A stretch of 61,476 nucleotides of DNA, from positions 1-61,476 of the forward strand of contig PWYL01000055.1 in assembly GCA_003568315.1 (NCBI GenBank), written 5' to 3'. Positions 34,332-42,556 of the stretch are shown here, one piece after another. Each line of letters opens with the position of its first letter. Position 1 is the stretch's first letter. A program made the position numbers and the translations under genes. The stretch is from Mollicutes bacterium. GTDB taxonomy: Bacteria > Bacillota_I > Bacilli_A > Izemoplasmatales > Izemoplasmataceae. The notes beneath the pieces are model-generated. The model did not search any database and was not told where the DNA came from. It saw only the letters and a list, made by a program, of their open reading frames with translations.

Positions 34332-35999
34332 ATGAGTTTCGACGGCGTGATGCTTGGACATGTGAAGGAAGAACTTGAAGAGAGGCTCCTCGGAGGAAGG
34401 ATCCAGAAGGTCCATCAGCTTGACGAGGCGACCTTCCTTTTTTCCGTACGCCAAAAGCGGACGGAGACGCTCTATCTCCGGTTCAAGGGGTCCGAAGCGC
34501 GCATCCATCTCACCGCTGAACGCCACGAGAAACCCTATACCCCGCCGATGTTTTGCATGTTGCTGAGAAAGCACCTCGAAGGCGGCGCGATCGAGGAAAT
34601 CCGCCAACACGGAAACGACCGGGTGTTGTCATTCACGATCCGCATCCGCATGGACACGGGAATCAAAGAGACAAGGCGTCTCGTCATGGAGTTTTTCGGA
34701 AAAGACGCGAACCTCGTGCTGACGAAGGAGGATTTCACCATCCTCGATGCGCTCCGCCGCATCCCTCCTTTCGATGAGAGACGCACGATGGCGGCCGGCG
34801 CCGTCTATGCATGGCCCGAGGACGAAAGAATGGACCCTTACCGCGAAGAGGATCTCGCCGAAGTCCTCGGTTCGCTTCGAAGCGAAAACGAGAGGGACTA
34901 CCTGGGAAAGATCCAGGGTGTCTCTCCGCAACTCATCCGCGAGTTCTTCCACCGCAGAAAGAACAAGGAGCCTTTGGAAGCCTGCCAAGAGATCATCCGG
35001 GAGAAGGCCTACGAGATGAAACAAGGCGAGAAGGTGCGATTCGCCTCCTACGAGCTCACACACGCCGAAGGGGAGGCGATACATTTTTCGTCTCCGTCGG
35101 CTTTGTTGGACCGGGTCTTTTCCGAGAAAGTGCGCACCCATAAGAAAAGCCAACGGAAGGACGAACTCGCCGCGCTTGTCGGCAAGCGCCGAACGCGGCT
35201 GGAAGAAAGAATCGAGAAATTCCACGCCGACTTCCGCAAGGCGGAGAAGTATCCCCGTCTCCAAAAGAAGGGGGAACTCCTCCTCGCCTATCAATCCCGA
35301 GTGGAAAAGGGCGACAGACATCTGGAATGCGAAGACTATGCGACCCGCGAAACGGTAAGCATCCGCCTCGACCCGCAAAAGAGCGCCGTGGAGAATGCCA
35401 CCGACTATTTCGAACGGGCGAAGAAACAAAAAAAAAGCATCCCCCACATCAAGCAACAGATTGTCCGCTCCAAACGGGAGAAGGAATATCTCGGGCTCAT
35501 CGAGAGCCAACTCGACGAAGCCACTCTCGCCGAGCTCGAGGAGATCCGCGAGGAACTCGTCCGCGAAGGCTATCTCCGCATGAAAAAAAGCGGAACAAAA
35601 AAGCGGAAGCCCCGACAAGCCACAAAGCCCATGGTCTTTTTTGACGAGACGGGCATGGAGATCCTCGTCGGCAAGAACAACACCCAAAACGCCCGCATCA
35701 CGCATGAGCTCGCCAAGCCCGCGGATGTGTGGTTCCATGTGAAAGACGCCCCGGGAAGCCATGTCGTCGTGAAAAAGGGCTTCCCCCTCTCCGAGACGAC
35801 CATCCGCACGGCCGCACAACTGGCCGCCTACCACTCGAAGATGCGGCTCTCCTCGAGCGTGCCCGTCGATTACACCGAGAAAAGAAACATCAAGAAGATT
35901 CCGGGAAGACAACCCTGTTTTGTCACCTACAAGAACCATGCCACAATCTTCATCGACCCCGATGAATCGTTCGTGCGGTCATTGAAAAAAGAGGGTTGA
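34332..35999 (+). CDS. rqcH: ribosome-associated quality control protein RqcH (NEMF/FbpA family)
   Basis: Binds stalled 50S-peptidyl-tRNA complexes and directs alanine tailing of the nascent chain; 555 residues. The NFACT-N domain begins MSFDGVMLGHVKEEL and holds the conserved D-R pair in HGNDRVLSF. A long coiled coil (about 285-440) follows, then the NFACT-R domain with PADVWFHVKDAPGSHVVVK and the C-terminal CFVTYKNHATIFIDP. Family members were formerly named fibronectin-binding protein. It is monocistronic on the plus strand and ends at a bidirectional terminator shared with thrS. Confidence 0.95.
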   Translation: MSFDGVMLGHVKEELEERLLGGRIQKVHQLDEATFLFSVRQKRTETLYLRFKGSEARIHLTAERHEKPYTPPMFCMLLRKHLEGGAIEEIRQHGNDRVLSFTIRIRMDTGIKETRRLVMEFFGKDANLVLTKEDFTILDALRRIPPFDERRTMAAGAVYAWPEDERMDPYREEDLAEVLGSLRSENERDYLGKIQGVSPQLIREFFHRRKNKEPLEACQEIIREKAYEMKQGEKVRFASYELTHAEGEAIHFSSPSALLDRVFSEKVRTHKKSQRKDELAALVGKRRTRLEERIEKFHADFRKAEKYPRLQKKGELLLAYQSRVEKGDRHLECEDYATRETVSIRLDPQKSAVENATDYFERAKKQKKSIPHIKQQIVRSKREKEYLGLIESQLDEATLAELEEIREELVREGYLRMKKSGTKKRKPRQATKPMVFFDETGMEILVGKNNTQNARITHELAKPADVWFHVKDAPGSHVVVKKGFPLSETTIRTAAQLAAYHSKMRLSSSVPVDYTEKRNIKKIPGRQPCFVTYKNHATIFIDPDESFVRSLKKEG

Positions 36000-36024
36000 G
36001 CATCGATACATCATAAGCCTTAGA

Positions 36025-36062
36025 CAAAAGAAATGAGCGCCCCCGGGGCGCTCATTTCTTTT
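36025..36062. terminator. bidirectional terminator between rqcH and thrS
   Basis: Long stem AAATGAGCGCCCC / GGGGCGCTCATTT (36031-36057) with TTTCTTTT on both strands. On the minus strand it contains the thrS stop codon. Confidence 0.85.
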
Positions 36063-37968
36063 GGGCGATCTCTTTGGCGAAAAGTTCCATGAATTCATCA
36101 AAGCCGACGGTGTGTTGCTCCTTCTCGCCGTAGCGGCGGTAGGTGACGGTGTTTTCTTCGACCTCGTTGTCGCCGATGACGAGCTGGAAGGGAATCTTCT
36201 TCTGTTGGGCGTCGCGGATCTTTTTGCCGAGTTTCTCTTCGCGGTCATCCACTTCCGTGCGGTAATCGGCATCAAGGAAGAGGCCTTGGAGTTTGTTGGC
36301 GTGATCCAGGTGCTTCTCCACGCTCACGGGGATGATCGCGGCCTGGGTGGGGGCGAGCCAAGTCGGGAAGGCGCCCTTGAATTGCTCCAAGAGGATGCTC
36401 ATGAGGCGTTCCCACGTGGAGATCAGTCCACGGTGGATAAGGACGGGGCGGTGTCTTTTCCCGTCTTCGCCGATGTAGGTGAGGTCGAAACGTTCCGGCA
36501 GCAAAAAGTCGAGCTGTACGGTGCTCATGGTGATGATGTGGCCGAGGGCGGTCCTGACCTGGATGTCGATTTTGGGGCCGTAGAACGCGGCCTCGCCTTT
36601 CATTTCCGTGTATTCGATCCTCTCTTCGTCGAGGAGTTCCTTCATGACTTTCTCGGCTTCGTCCCAGAGTTCGTCGCTCTCGTGGAACTTGCCCTTGTCC
36701 GCATCGCGGAGCGCGAGCTCCACATATTCGATTGTGAGCCCGAGATCGTTGATCGCCTTCCGGATGAGGCCGTAGGCGGAAAGCACCTCGTGTTTGATCT
36801 GGTCCTTTCGCGCGAAGATGTGGGCGTCGGTCAACGTCATCGCCCGGACCCTCTCGAGACCCGAAAGGGCGCCGCTCTTTTCATAGCGGTACTGCGTGAC
36901 GATCTCGGCATAGCGGAGGGGGAGGTCCCGATAACTTCTCAATTCGCTCTTGTAGACGATGGCGTGATGGGGGCAGGCCATGGGCCGGAGGACATAGCTT
37001 TCGTCTTCGTCCTCGATCAGGGGGAACATGTCGTCTTTGTAATGTTTGAAATGGCCGCTCGTCTCATAGAGTTGCCGTGTGCCGAGGATGGGGGGGGATA
37101 GGTGTTTGTAGCCGTAACGTCTTTCGAGGCGCTGGACGTATTCCTCGAGGACGCGGCGGACGGTGAACCCGTTCGGAAGCCAGATGGGAAGTCCTTGCCC
37201 GGCCTCGTCACTCAACAGGAAAATCTTCAGTTCCTTGCCGAGTTTCCGGTGGTCCCGTTCGCGGCGTTCCTCGCGGAGCGCGAGATACTCGTCGAGCTTT
37301 TCTTCCGTGAACCAGCTCGTGCCATAGATCCGCGTCAGCATCTCCCTTTCGCTGTCGCCGCGCCAATAGGCGCCGGCGACGGAGAGAAGTTTGAAATGCC
37401 TGATGAGGGAGGTGCGTTCGACATGGCCGCCCCGGCAGAGGTCGGTGAATCCGTTCTGGCTGTAGAGGGTGATTTCGTCATCCTCGATCTCTTGGAGGAG
37501 TTCTTGCTTGTAGGGATCGGCGGAAAAGCGGGAGACCGCTTCTTCCTTCGTGACAACCTCTCTCTTTATGGGCAAATCCTCTTTGGCGATTTTTCGCATC
37601 ATTTCCTCGATCCGGGAGAGGTCCTCGTCGCGGATGGCTTCATCCGTCTTGATGTCGTAGTAGAAACCCTCGTCGATGGCGGGACCGACACCGAAACGGG
37701 CGTCGGGATAGAGCCTTTTCACCGCATGGGCCAGAAGATGCGCCGTGGAGTGGTTCAACACCTCGAAAGCCGCATCCGTCCCTTTCACGACAAGCTCGAG
37801 CGAAGCATCCGTCTCGATGGGACGGTCGAGTTCGGTGAGGACGCCGTCGATTTTTGCGGCCACGCTCTTTTTCGCAAGACCCGGAGCGATCGCTTTCGCG
37901 ACCGCTTTCGGAGTCACACCTTTTTCGTATTCTCGTTTCGAATTGTCGGGGAATGTGATGGTGATCAT
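36052..37968 (-). CDS. thrS: threonyl-tRNA synthetase
   Basis: Charges tRNA-Thr; 638 residues. In order: TGS domain (about 1-62), second additional domain for editing (about 65-225), class II core with the zinc Cys in LRPMACPHHAIVYKS, STVQLDFLLPERFDLTYIGEDG and IHRGLISTWERLM, and a C-terminal anticodon-binding domain. The ATG overlaps the stop of the MazG-like gene (ATGA) with AGGAGG upstream. Both genes lie under the Thr T-box. Confidence 0.97.
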   Translation of the reverse strand: MITITFPDNSKREYEKGVTPKAVAKAIAPGLAKKSVAAKIDGVLTELDRPIETDASLELVVKGTDAAFEVLNHSTAHLLAHAVKRLYPDARFGVGPAIDEGFYYDIKTDEAIRDEDLSRIEEMMRKIAKEDLPIKREVVTKEEAVSRFSADPYKQELLQEIEDDEITLYSQNGFTDLCRGGHVERTSLIRHFKLLSVAGAYWRGDSEREMLTRIYGTSWFTEEKLDEYLALREERRERDHRKLGKELKIFLLSDEAGQGLPIWLPNGFTVRRVLEEYVQRLERRYGYKHLSPPILGTRQLYETSGHFKHYKDDMFPLIEDEDESYVLRPMACPHHAIVYKSELRSYRDLPLRYAEIVTQYRYEKSGALSGLERVRAMTLTDAHIFARKDQIKHEVLSAYGLIRKAINDLGLTIEYVELALRDADKGKFHESDELWDEAEKVMKELLDEERIEYTEMKGEAAFYGPKIDIQVRTALGHIITMSTVQLDFLLPERFDLTYIGEDGKRHRPVLIHRGLISTWERLMSILLEQFKGAFPTWLAPTQAAIIPVSVEKHLDHANKLQGLFLDADYRTEVDDREEKLGKKIRDAQQKKIPFQLVIGDNEVEENTVTYRRYGEKEQHTVGFDEFMELFAKEIAQKK

Positions 37969-38279
37969 TTCTTCCGCCTCCTGCCTTCTTCATAGCGTTC
38001 TTCGTTGATCCTGTCCTTCTCGATGATCGCATCCTCCAAATCGATGCCGTAGATGTTGGCGATGTGGGTGACATAGTGGAGGACATCGTAGAGTTCGTAC
38101 TTTATGGCTTTCTTCCTCTCTTCGGTGAGGCCTTTTTGGTGTTCTTTGCGCATCTCGACACTGAGCTCGCCGACCTCCTCGAAGAGTTTCAACACGACTT
38201 CGTGTTTCTTGTCGGGATGGAAGTCGATTTGTTTTATGTGTTCTTGGAGCCCTTTGACGGTGAGATCCTTTTTCAGCAC
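37965..38279 (-). CDS. MazG-like nucleotide pyrophosphohydrolase
   Basis: A 104-residue all-alpha protein of the MazG-like/dUTPase-2 type, predicted to hydrolyse NTPs or a modified nucleotide to NMP and pyrophosphate. The metal-binding helices are clear: E-E-V-G-E-L (about 34-39) and the later E-L-Y-D (about 62-65), giving the ExxE..ExxD pattern. The start is GTG at 38279 after AAAGGAGG. It lies between the Thr T-box and thrS, overlapping thrS by 4 nt, so it should be induced by threonine-tRNA starvation. The substrate cannot be told from sequence. Confidence 0.82.
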   Translation of the reverse strand: MLKKDLTVKGLQEHIKQIDFHPDKKHEVVLKLFEEVGELSVEMRKEHQKGLTEERKKAIKYELYDVLHYVTHIANIYGIDLEDAIIEKDRINEERYEEGRRRKK

Positions 38280-38296
38280 GGCTTAGCCTCCTTTAT

Positions 38297-38492
38297 AAAA
38301 AAGCGTCCCTTGGGATTAAGGACGACTTTTCACCGCGGTACCACCTTAGTTCGCACGCACTCGAGCCCTTAACGCGGGAAACGGGAATCCCTTTCGGGTC
38401 CGACTCCGAGGGAGTGGCGCCTTCCCCTTGGCGGCTTTCACCGTCCCGCCTCGCTTTCGGACGGGAAGGGCCCTGGCCTCTTCACGGTCTTA
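38297..38492 (-). ncRNA. T-box leader, tRNA-Thr (for MazG-like gene and thrS)
   Basis: The conserved AAGGTGGTACCGCGG lies at 38333-38347 (minus strand), followed by a terminator hairpin (38304-38324) and T6. In stem I, a helix UUCCC/GGGAA leads into an internal loop; ACU (38413-38415) lies 6 nt before the GAGUCG segment, as UAC does in the Tyr leader, and the following CCUC can pair with GAGG. I therefore read the specifier as ACU (Thr). It is followed by C rather than the usual purine. An overlapping GCC is the alternative. Confidence 0.85.
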
Positions 38493-38498
38493 ATAGGG

Positions 38499-38527
38499 AT
38501 TATAGACGATTAAGGGCGGATTGTCAA
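38499..38527 (-). promoter_or_regulatory. consensus promoter of the T-box-mazG-thrS operon
   Basis: Perfect TTGACA (38522-38527), 17-nt spacer, TATAAT (38499-38504) on the minus strand. The TGA of TTGACA is the stop codon of dnaI. Confidence 0.85.
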
Positions 38528-39423
38528 TCTTCCTCGATGGCCTCGGTGAGTTTGACGACATCCGCGAGATTCATGATGCGCTCGATGATCCTATGCGCCT
38601 TGATGATCTCGGTGTCTTTCTCCTGCATGGTGAGATATTCCTTGAGTCCTTGCGGGGGAACGTTCGAGGTGAAGAAGGTCGGTCGTTCGTCGAGAAGACG
38701 GTGCTGCAGGACAGGGCCGAGAATCTCGTCACGGATCCAAGCGGAGAAGGACTCGCCGCCGATATCGTCCAACATGAGGATCTCGACGGTTTTCAACCGT
38801 TCGATCCGCATTTCCAGATCGCCGGTTTTGATGGAACTCTTCAGTTCGCGGACGACATCGGGATAATAGGCCAACACGACCTCATGGCCCAGTTCGCCGA
38901 ACCGGTTGCCGCAGGCGGCGAGGGCGTAGGTCTTGCCGACGTGATAGCGGCCGTGGAGATAAAGTCCCTTGATCCTCTCTCCTTTGTGGTATTGGTTCGT
39001 GAGGGCGATGATCTTGGAATAGAGGTTCCGGCGTTCGGCGCTCCGTTGATAGAAATCGTCCAGCCGCGCCCTTCTGACCATGGCCGGCATATAGAGGGCG
39101 TCCACCCGGGAAAACGCGGCACGCTCTTCGCTCTCGGCGCGAAGATATGTGCAAGGGTGGTACTCGAGGAAAATCCGCCCCTTGCGATAAGAAAGCACCG
39201 GCTGCATGCCGGTCGTTTCCTGCTTGCAGTAGGAAAGCCCCCGGCAGCCTTCGCAATGGACATATTCTTCCCGGTAGGTGAGAAGCTCGTTCAAAGCGTC
39301 CTCGATTGCTTCCGCCGCGACGTCATTTTCGAGGAAGAACTCCTTCAGCCGGGCATCATCGGCGAGTTCTTCAATCGTCTTCTCGACGATGCCGGGATTC
39401 TTTTTGAACTTGTAAGGGCGCAT
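38524..39423 (-). CDS. dnaI: primosomal helicase loader DnaI
   Basis: AAA+ ATPase that loads the replicative helicase; 299 residues. The N-terminal zinc-binding region is C-x2-C..C..C (CEGCRGLSYC and a later HPCTY). The C-terminal AAA+ domain has a P-loop GRYHVGKTYALAA and Walker B ILMLDDIGGES. The ATG at 39423 lies 8 nt after AAGGAG; an ATG at 39429 overlaps the dnaB stop but is only 2 nt from the SD. It is the last gene of the polA-CDF-nitroreductase-mutM-coaE-dnaB-dnaI run. Confidence 0.94.
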   Translation of the reverse strand: MRPYKFKKNPGIVEKTIEELADDARLKEFFLENDVAAEAIEDALNELLTYREEYVHCEGCRGLSYCKQETTGMQPVLSYRKGRIFLEYHPCTYLRAESEERAAFSRVDALYMPAMVRRARLDDFYQRSAERRNLYSKIIALTNQYHKGERIKGLYLHGRYHVGKTYALAACGNRFGELGHEVVLAYYPDVVRELKSSIKTGDLEMRIERLKTVEILMLDDIGGESFSAWIRDEILGPVLQHRLLDERPTFFTSNVPPQGLKEYLTMQEKDTEIIKAHRIIERIMNLADVVKLTEAIEED

Positions 39424-39425
39424 GA

Positions 39426-40601
39426 TCATTTCTCCTTGTCATCGAGGTAGTCGTCCAGCCAGTCGACCCCGGCATCACGGACCCGTCCGCCTTTCCTTTG
39501 GGAACGGGATTTCTCTTTCCGGTTGCGCACCTTCTTTTCGATGTGGGCCACGGCGTCTTCGGCGGAAGCGATGTCGGTACGTTTCCACTCGCCGACGATC
39601 TTCTCGAAATAGTTGTAGGTCGGGAACCGCTGGTCGAGTTCTTTCAACACGTAGGCGATGAGCACATTGATGACCTCGAGAGAGAGGTCGGTCTCCGTCA
39701 CGAGGCGTTCGATCACCCGGGCGTCGGCCGCGGGCGCCCGCATGCCGGTCGCTTCCTCGAGAAGCGTTTTCGGGTGGACCGACTTGAAGTATTCAAGGTT
39801 GTAAGTGTCGCTTTTTTTCCGGATGCGTACGCGTTTTTCGCCCGCATAGCTTTTCTGGGCTAAGCGCGAAAGTTCGGCGAAATCGATCGTGCCGTCCTCA
39901 AGGAGGCTCTGACGGAGGAGTTTCCGGAGCGTCTCCTCGTTCAGGTTATAGATATAGGCGATCTCTTTCAGTTTCTCCTTGCAGCGTTTGGTCTTCGTCT
40001 TGTCCGACACGAGGGAAGGAGGCAGGCTTTCGAGGACGAGGTCGATGTCGGTCGCATGAAGGATCTCGGTCTTTTTCGCTTCGGCCGCCATGAAACTCGC
40101 GCGACTCTTCACGGGAGCGGCGACCGGCGGAAAGACCTCGTCAAAACGGACCGAACAGTTCCGGTAGTCCCCCTTCTTCGGACGGACGATCCGGAAATGC
40201 GCGATGAGGTCGTTGAAACGCTCCTCGCCGATCCTTTGTTTCAGATACGCCCCGAAAGGGGCGTCTTTGATGAAACTTTCCGCCGAGAGCGGAGGGAAGA
40301 GTTCGATAAGATAATCTTCCTCTCCTTTGTAGGTCTCGATGAGCGCGCTCGCCTCCAACGTCTGCCGAGCGCTGAAAAAAGCCCCGGGATTCATATCGAG
40401 GAGGTCATAGAGAAAGGAATGGGGGTAGGTGGGAGACTGCAGCTTGGAGCGGTCGATGAGGGAATGAAGCGTCATGTATAGCGAAAAAGCGTCCCGGCCG
40501 ACCACGGGCAGATAGAGGAGATTCAATGTGTGCACGTGCGCGGGAGAAAGGTTCGCGCGGGAGACGATGCGGAGTTTGTCGTCGGCGGCGACGCTTTTCA
40601 T
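39426..40601 (-). CDS. dnaB: replication initiation/membrane attachment protein DnaB (Bacillus type)
   Basis: Helicase co-loader that acts with DnaD and DnaI; 391 residues. It is not the DnaB helicase. An N-terminal winged-helix region and two DDBH2-like modules are expected. The FKSVHPKTLLEEATGMRAPAA segment and the C-terminal YVLKELDQRFPTYNYFEKI helix resemble the family, and the basic C-terminal tail is typical. I chose the ATG at 40601 because of GGGGTG upstream; the ATG at 40616 has no SD. Its position before dnaI is conserved in Bacilli. Confidence 0.88.
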   Translation of the reverse strand: MKSVAADDKLRIVSRANLSPAHVHTLNLLYLPVVGRDAFSLYMTLHSLIDRSKLQSPTYPHSFLYDLLDMNPGAFFSARQTLEASALIETYKGEEDYLIELFPPLSAESFIKDAPFGAYLKQRIGEERFNDLIAHFRIVRPKKGDYRNCSVRFDEVFPPVAAPVKSRASFMAAEAKKTEILHATDIDLVLESLPPSLVSDKTKTKRCKEKLKEIAYIYNLNEETLRKLLRQSLLEDGTIDFAELSRLAQKSYAGEKRVRIRKKSDTYNLEYFKSVHPKTLLEEATGMRAPAADARVIERLVTETDLSLEVINVLIAYVLKELDQRFPTYNYFEKIVGEWKRTDIASAEDAVAHIEKKVRNRKEKSRSQRKGGRVRDAGVDWLDDYLDDKEK

Positions 40602-40617
40602 GGCTTCACACCCCATC

Positions 40618-41226
40618 TCATGTGTCGAGGGACCTGCGGATCTTTTTCAGGACCCGTTGGTAGGATTTCCTGGTCTCGATGATGTTTTTGGAGTTGTCGA
40701 TGACATAATCGGCGAGTTCGCGCTTCTTCGTGATCGGCATCTGGGCGCGGATCTTCTTGCGCGCGTAATCTTCGTCGATGTTTTCCCGGGCGACGATACG
40801 CTCGATTTGGTCCTTGCGCCGGGCATAGACGAGCACACTGATGTCGACGAGTTTATGGAAGTCGGTCTCGAAAAGCAAGGGCACATCGAGGACGATGATC
40901 GGGGTGTCGTAGTCCTCGAGATGTTTCACTTCGTTCATGACGATCCGTTTCACGCGGGGATGGACGATCTCGTTGATCTTTTTCCGGGCGGCGATATCGA
41001 AAAAGAGCTTCCGTGCGAGTTTGTTGCGGTTGATCTCGCCGTCGGTCGCGAGAATCTCGTCGCCGAAGAGCGCATGGATCTCCTTGTAGGCGTCTTTGCC
41101 CTTCTTGATCTCCTCTTTGGCGATCTCGTCGGCATCGATGACCGGGATGCCTTCGGAACGGAACATCTCGCTCACGGTGGATTTTCCCGTGGCGATGCCG
41201 CCCGTCAAACCGATCAGTTTGGCCAC
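40618..41226 (-). CDS. coaE: dephospho-CoA kinase
   Basis: Last step of CoA synthesis: phosphorylates the 3'-OH of dephospho-CoA; 202 residues. The P-loop GLTGGIATGKSTVSEMF starts the protein, and the CoA-domain region VVLDVPLLFE-like segment (IIVLDVPLLFETDF) is present. The start is GTG at 41226, 1 nt after the mutM stop, with AGAAGGG as SD; the longer open frame upstream is antisense noise to mutM. The polA-mutM-coaE order is conserved. coaX in the same window performs the first step of the pathway. Confidence 0.94.
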   Translation of the reverse strand: MAKLIGLTGGIATGKSTVSEMFRSEGIPVIDADEIAKEEIKKGKDAYKEIHALFGDEILATDGEINRNKLARKLFFDIAARKKINEIVHPRVKRIVMNEVKHLEDYDTPIIVLDVPLLFETDFHKLVDISVLVYARRKDQIERIVARENIDEDYARKKIRAQMPITKKRELADYVIDNSKNIIETRKSYQRVLKKIRRSLDT

Positions 41227-41227
41227 A

Positions 41228-42055
41228 CTATCCCTTCTTTCGTTCCTTCTGACAGACGGGACAAAAGTATGTGCCTCGTCCACCGATTTTCTTCTTCAGG
41301 ATTTTCGTGCCGCATTCGGGGCAGTCTTCTCCCTCTTTGGTATGCACGGAAAGTCTCTGCTGGAATCGGCCCGTGACACCGAGCGTGTCCTTGTAGGTCC
41401 TGATGCTCGTGCCGCCGAGCTCGACGGCATCTTGTATGATTTTTTGCGCACATGCCGCCAACCTTTCCGTATCCTCAAAAGAAAGGCTTCCCGCGGGAAT
41501 CTCCGGATGGAGCCCTGCGCAATGGAGGATCTCGTCGGCATAGATGTTGCCGATGCCGGCCATGATGCGCTGGTCCAAAAGCGCCGCCTTCAAAGGGCGG
41601 GTACCCTTCAGAACGGAAGCGAGATGGGTCGCGTCGAAAGACGGTGCCAAGGGCTCTTTGCCGAGCCGACAAAGGGGCGGCACCTCATGCAGTTCGTCTT
41701 TTCTCCGAAGACAGAACGTGCCGAACTTGCGGACGTCGTGATAGACGAGGGCCAAGCCGTCGGTGAAGACGAACTTGACGTGTTCGTGTTTTTCTCCGGG
41801 AGCGTCCGCATCTTTCAAGAAATACTTCCCCTCCATGCGGAGATGGCTGACGAGGACCTTTTCGCCCAGGTCGAAAAGGAGATACTTCCCCCGGCGCCAC
41901 ACGGAAAGAATCGTTTTCCCGACAAGTTCAAGGGAGAAACTTTCCGGATTTTCGACCATGCGGGGCCAGCGGATTTCCGCCCGGGCGATGGTCTTATGGG
42001 AGACGAGTCGCTGCAAGGACCTTCTGACCGTCTCCACTTCGGGAAGTTCGGGCAC
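41228..42055 (-). CDS. mutM: formamidopyrimidine-DNA glycosylase
   Basis: Removes 8-oxoguanine and formamidopyrimidines; 275 residues. The catalytic N-terminus PELPEVETV (Pro2 as nucleophile after Met removal), K/R region, H2TH domain (DQRIMAGIGNIYADEIL) and the C-terminal zinc finger C-x2-C..C-x2-C (CPEC..CPVC) are all present. The start codon is GTG at 42055, immediately after the nitroreductase stop. Confidence 0.96.
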   Translation of the reverse strand: MPELPEVETVRRSLQRLVSHKTIARAEIRWPRMVENPESFSLELVGKTILSVWRRGKYLLFDLGEKVLVSHLRMEGKYFLKDADAPGEKHEHVKFVFTDGLALVYHDVRKFGTFCLRRKDELHEVPPLCRLGKEPLAPSFDATHLASVLKGTRPLKAALLDQRIMAGIGNIYADEILHCAGLHPEIPAGSLSFEDTERLAACAQKIIQDAVELGGTSIRTYKDTLGVTGRFQQRLSVHTKEGEDCPECGTKILKKKIGGRGTYFCPVCQKERKKG

Positions 42056-42556
42056 CTACTCGATGACCTGCACTTTCGCGGGGTCATAACGGTGGACGAT
42101 ATCTTTCTTCTCCTCGGGATGGCCGAGGGCGATGAGCGAAAACGGGGTTCCTTCCGCAGGGCGGACAATGTTTTCGACCTTCTCCATCCGTTCTTCCAAG
42201 GGGTAGACGCCGATCCAGACACCGCCGAGACCTTGGTGCACGGCTTCGAGGAGGATGTTCTGTGTGGCCGCCGAAAGGTCCTGCGGACACATCTCCTTGC
42301 GGCCGTCTTCCAATACGTCGATCAGGGTGAGGATGGCGACGGGGGCCTCCTTCAGAGGCCAAGCACCTTGGGAAATGCCGCCGAGTTCGGTGAGGATTTC
42401 ACGGTTTTTGATCACGATGAACCGCCAAGGCTGCTGGTTTCTGGCCGAAGGCGCCTGCATGGCGCTTCGGAGAAGTTTCTCGACGACGGTGTCGGAAACC
42501 TCTTTTCTTTGGAACTTGCGTACACTGTTCCGTTTCATGCAAAGACTCTCACTCAT
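42056..42556 (-). CDS. nitroreductase-family flavoprotein
   Basis: A 166-residue FMN-dependent oxidoreductase of the NfsB/FRP-like superfamily. The N-terminal RNSVRKFQ and the FMN-binding APSARNQQPWRFIVI are diagnostic; the C-terminal part has ALGHPEEKK. The natural substrate cannot be inferred. SD GGAGG is 7 nt before the ATG at 42556, which overlaps the CDF transporter stop (ATGA). It is inserted, together with that transporter, between polA and mutM. Confidence 0.9.
   Translation of the reverse strand: MSESLCMKRNSVRKFQRKEVSDTVVEKLLRSAMQAPSARNQQPWRFIVIKNREILTELGGISQGAWPLKEAPVAILTLIDVLEDGRKEMCPQDLSAATQNILLEAVHQGLGGVWIGVYPLEERMEKVENIVRPAEGTPFSLIALGHPEEKKDIVHRYDPAKVQVIE

Noticed and set aside
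38416-38418. Alanine specifier (GCC) in the Thr T-box
   Set aside because: GCC is followed by A and is tempting, but ACU has the same spacing to the GAGUC segment as the Tyr specifier, gives a pairing lower stem, and agrees with thrS downstream.
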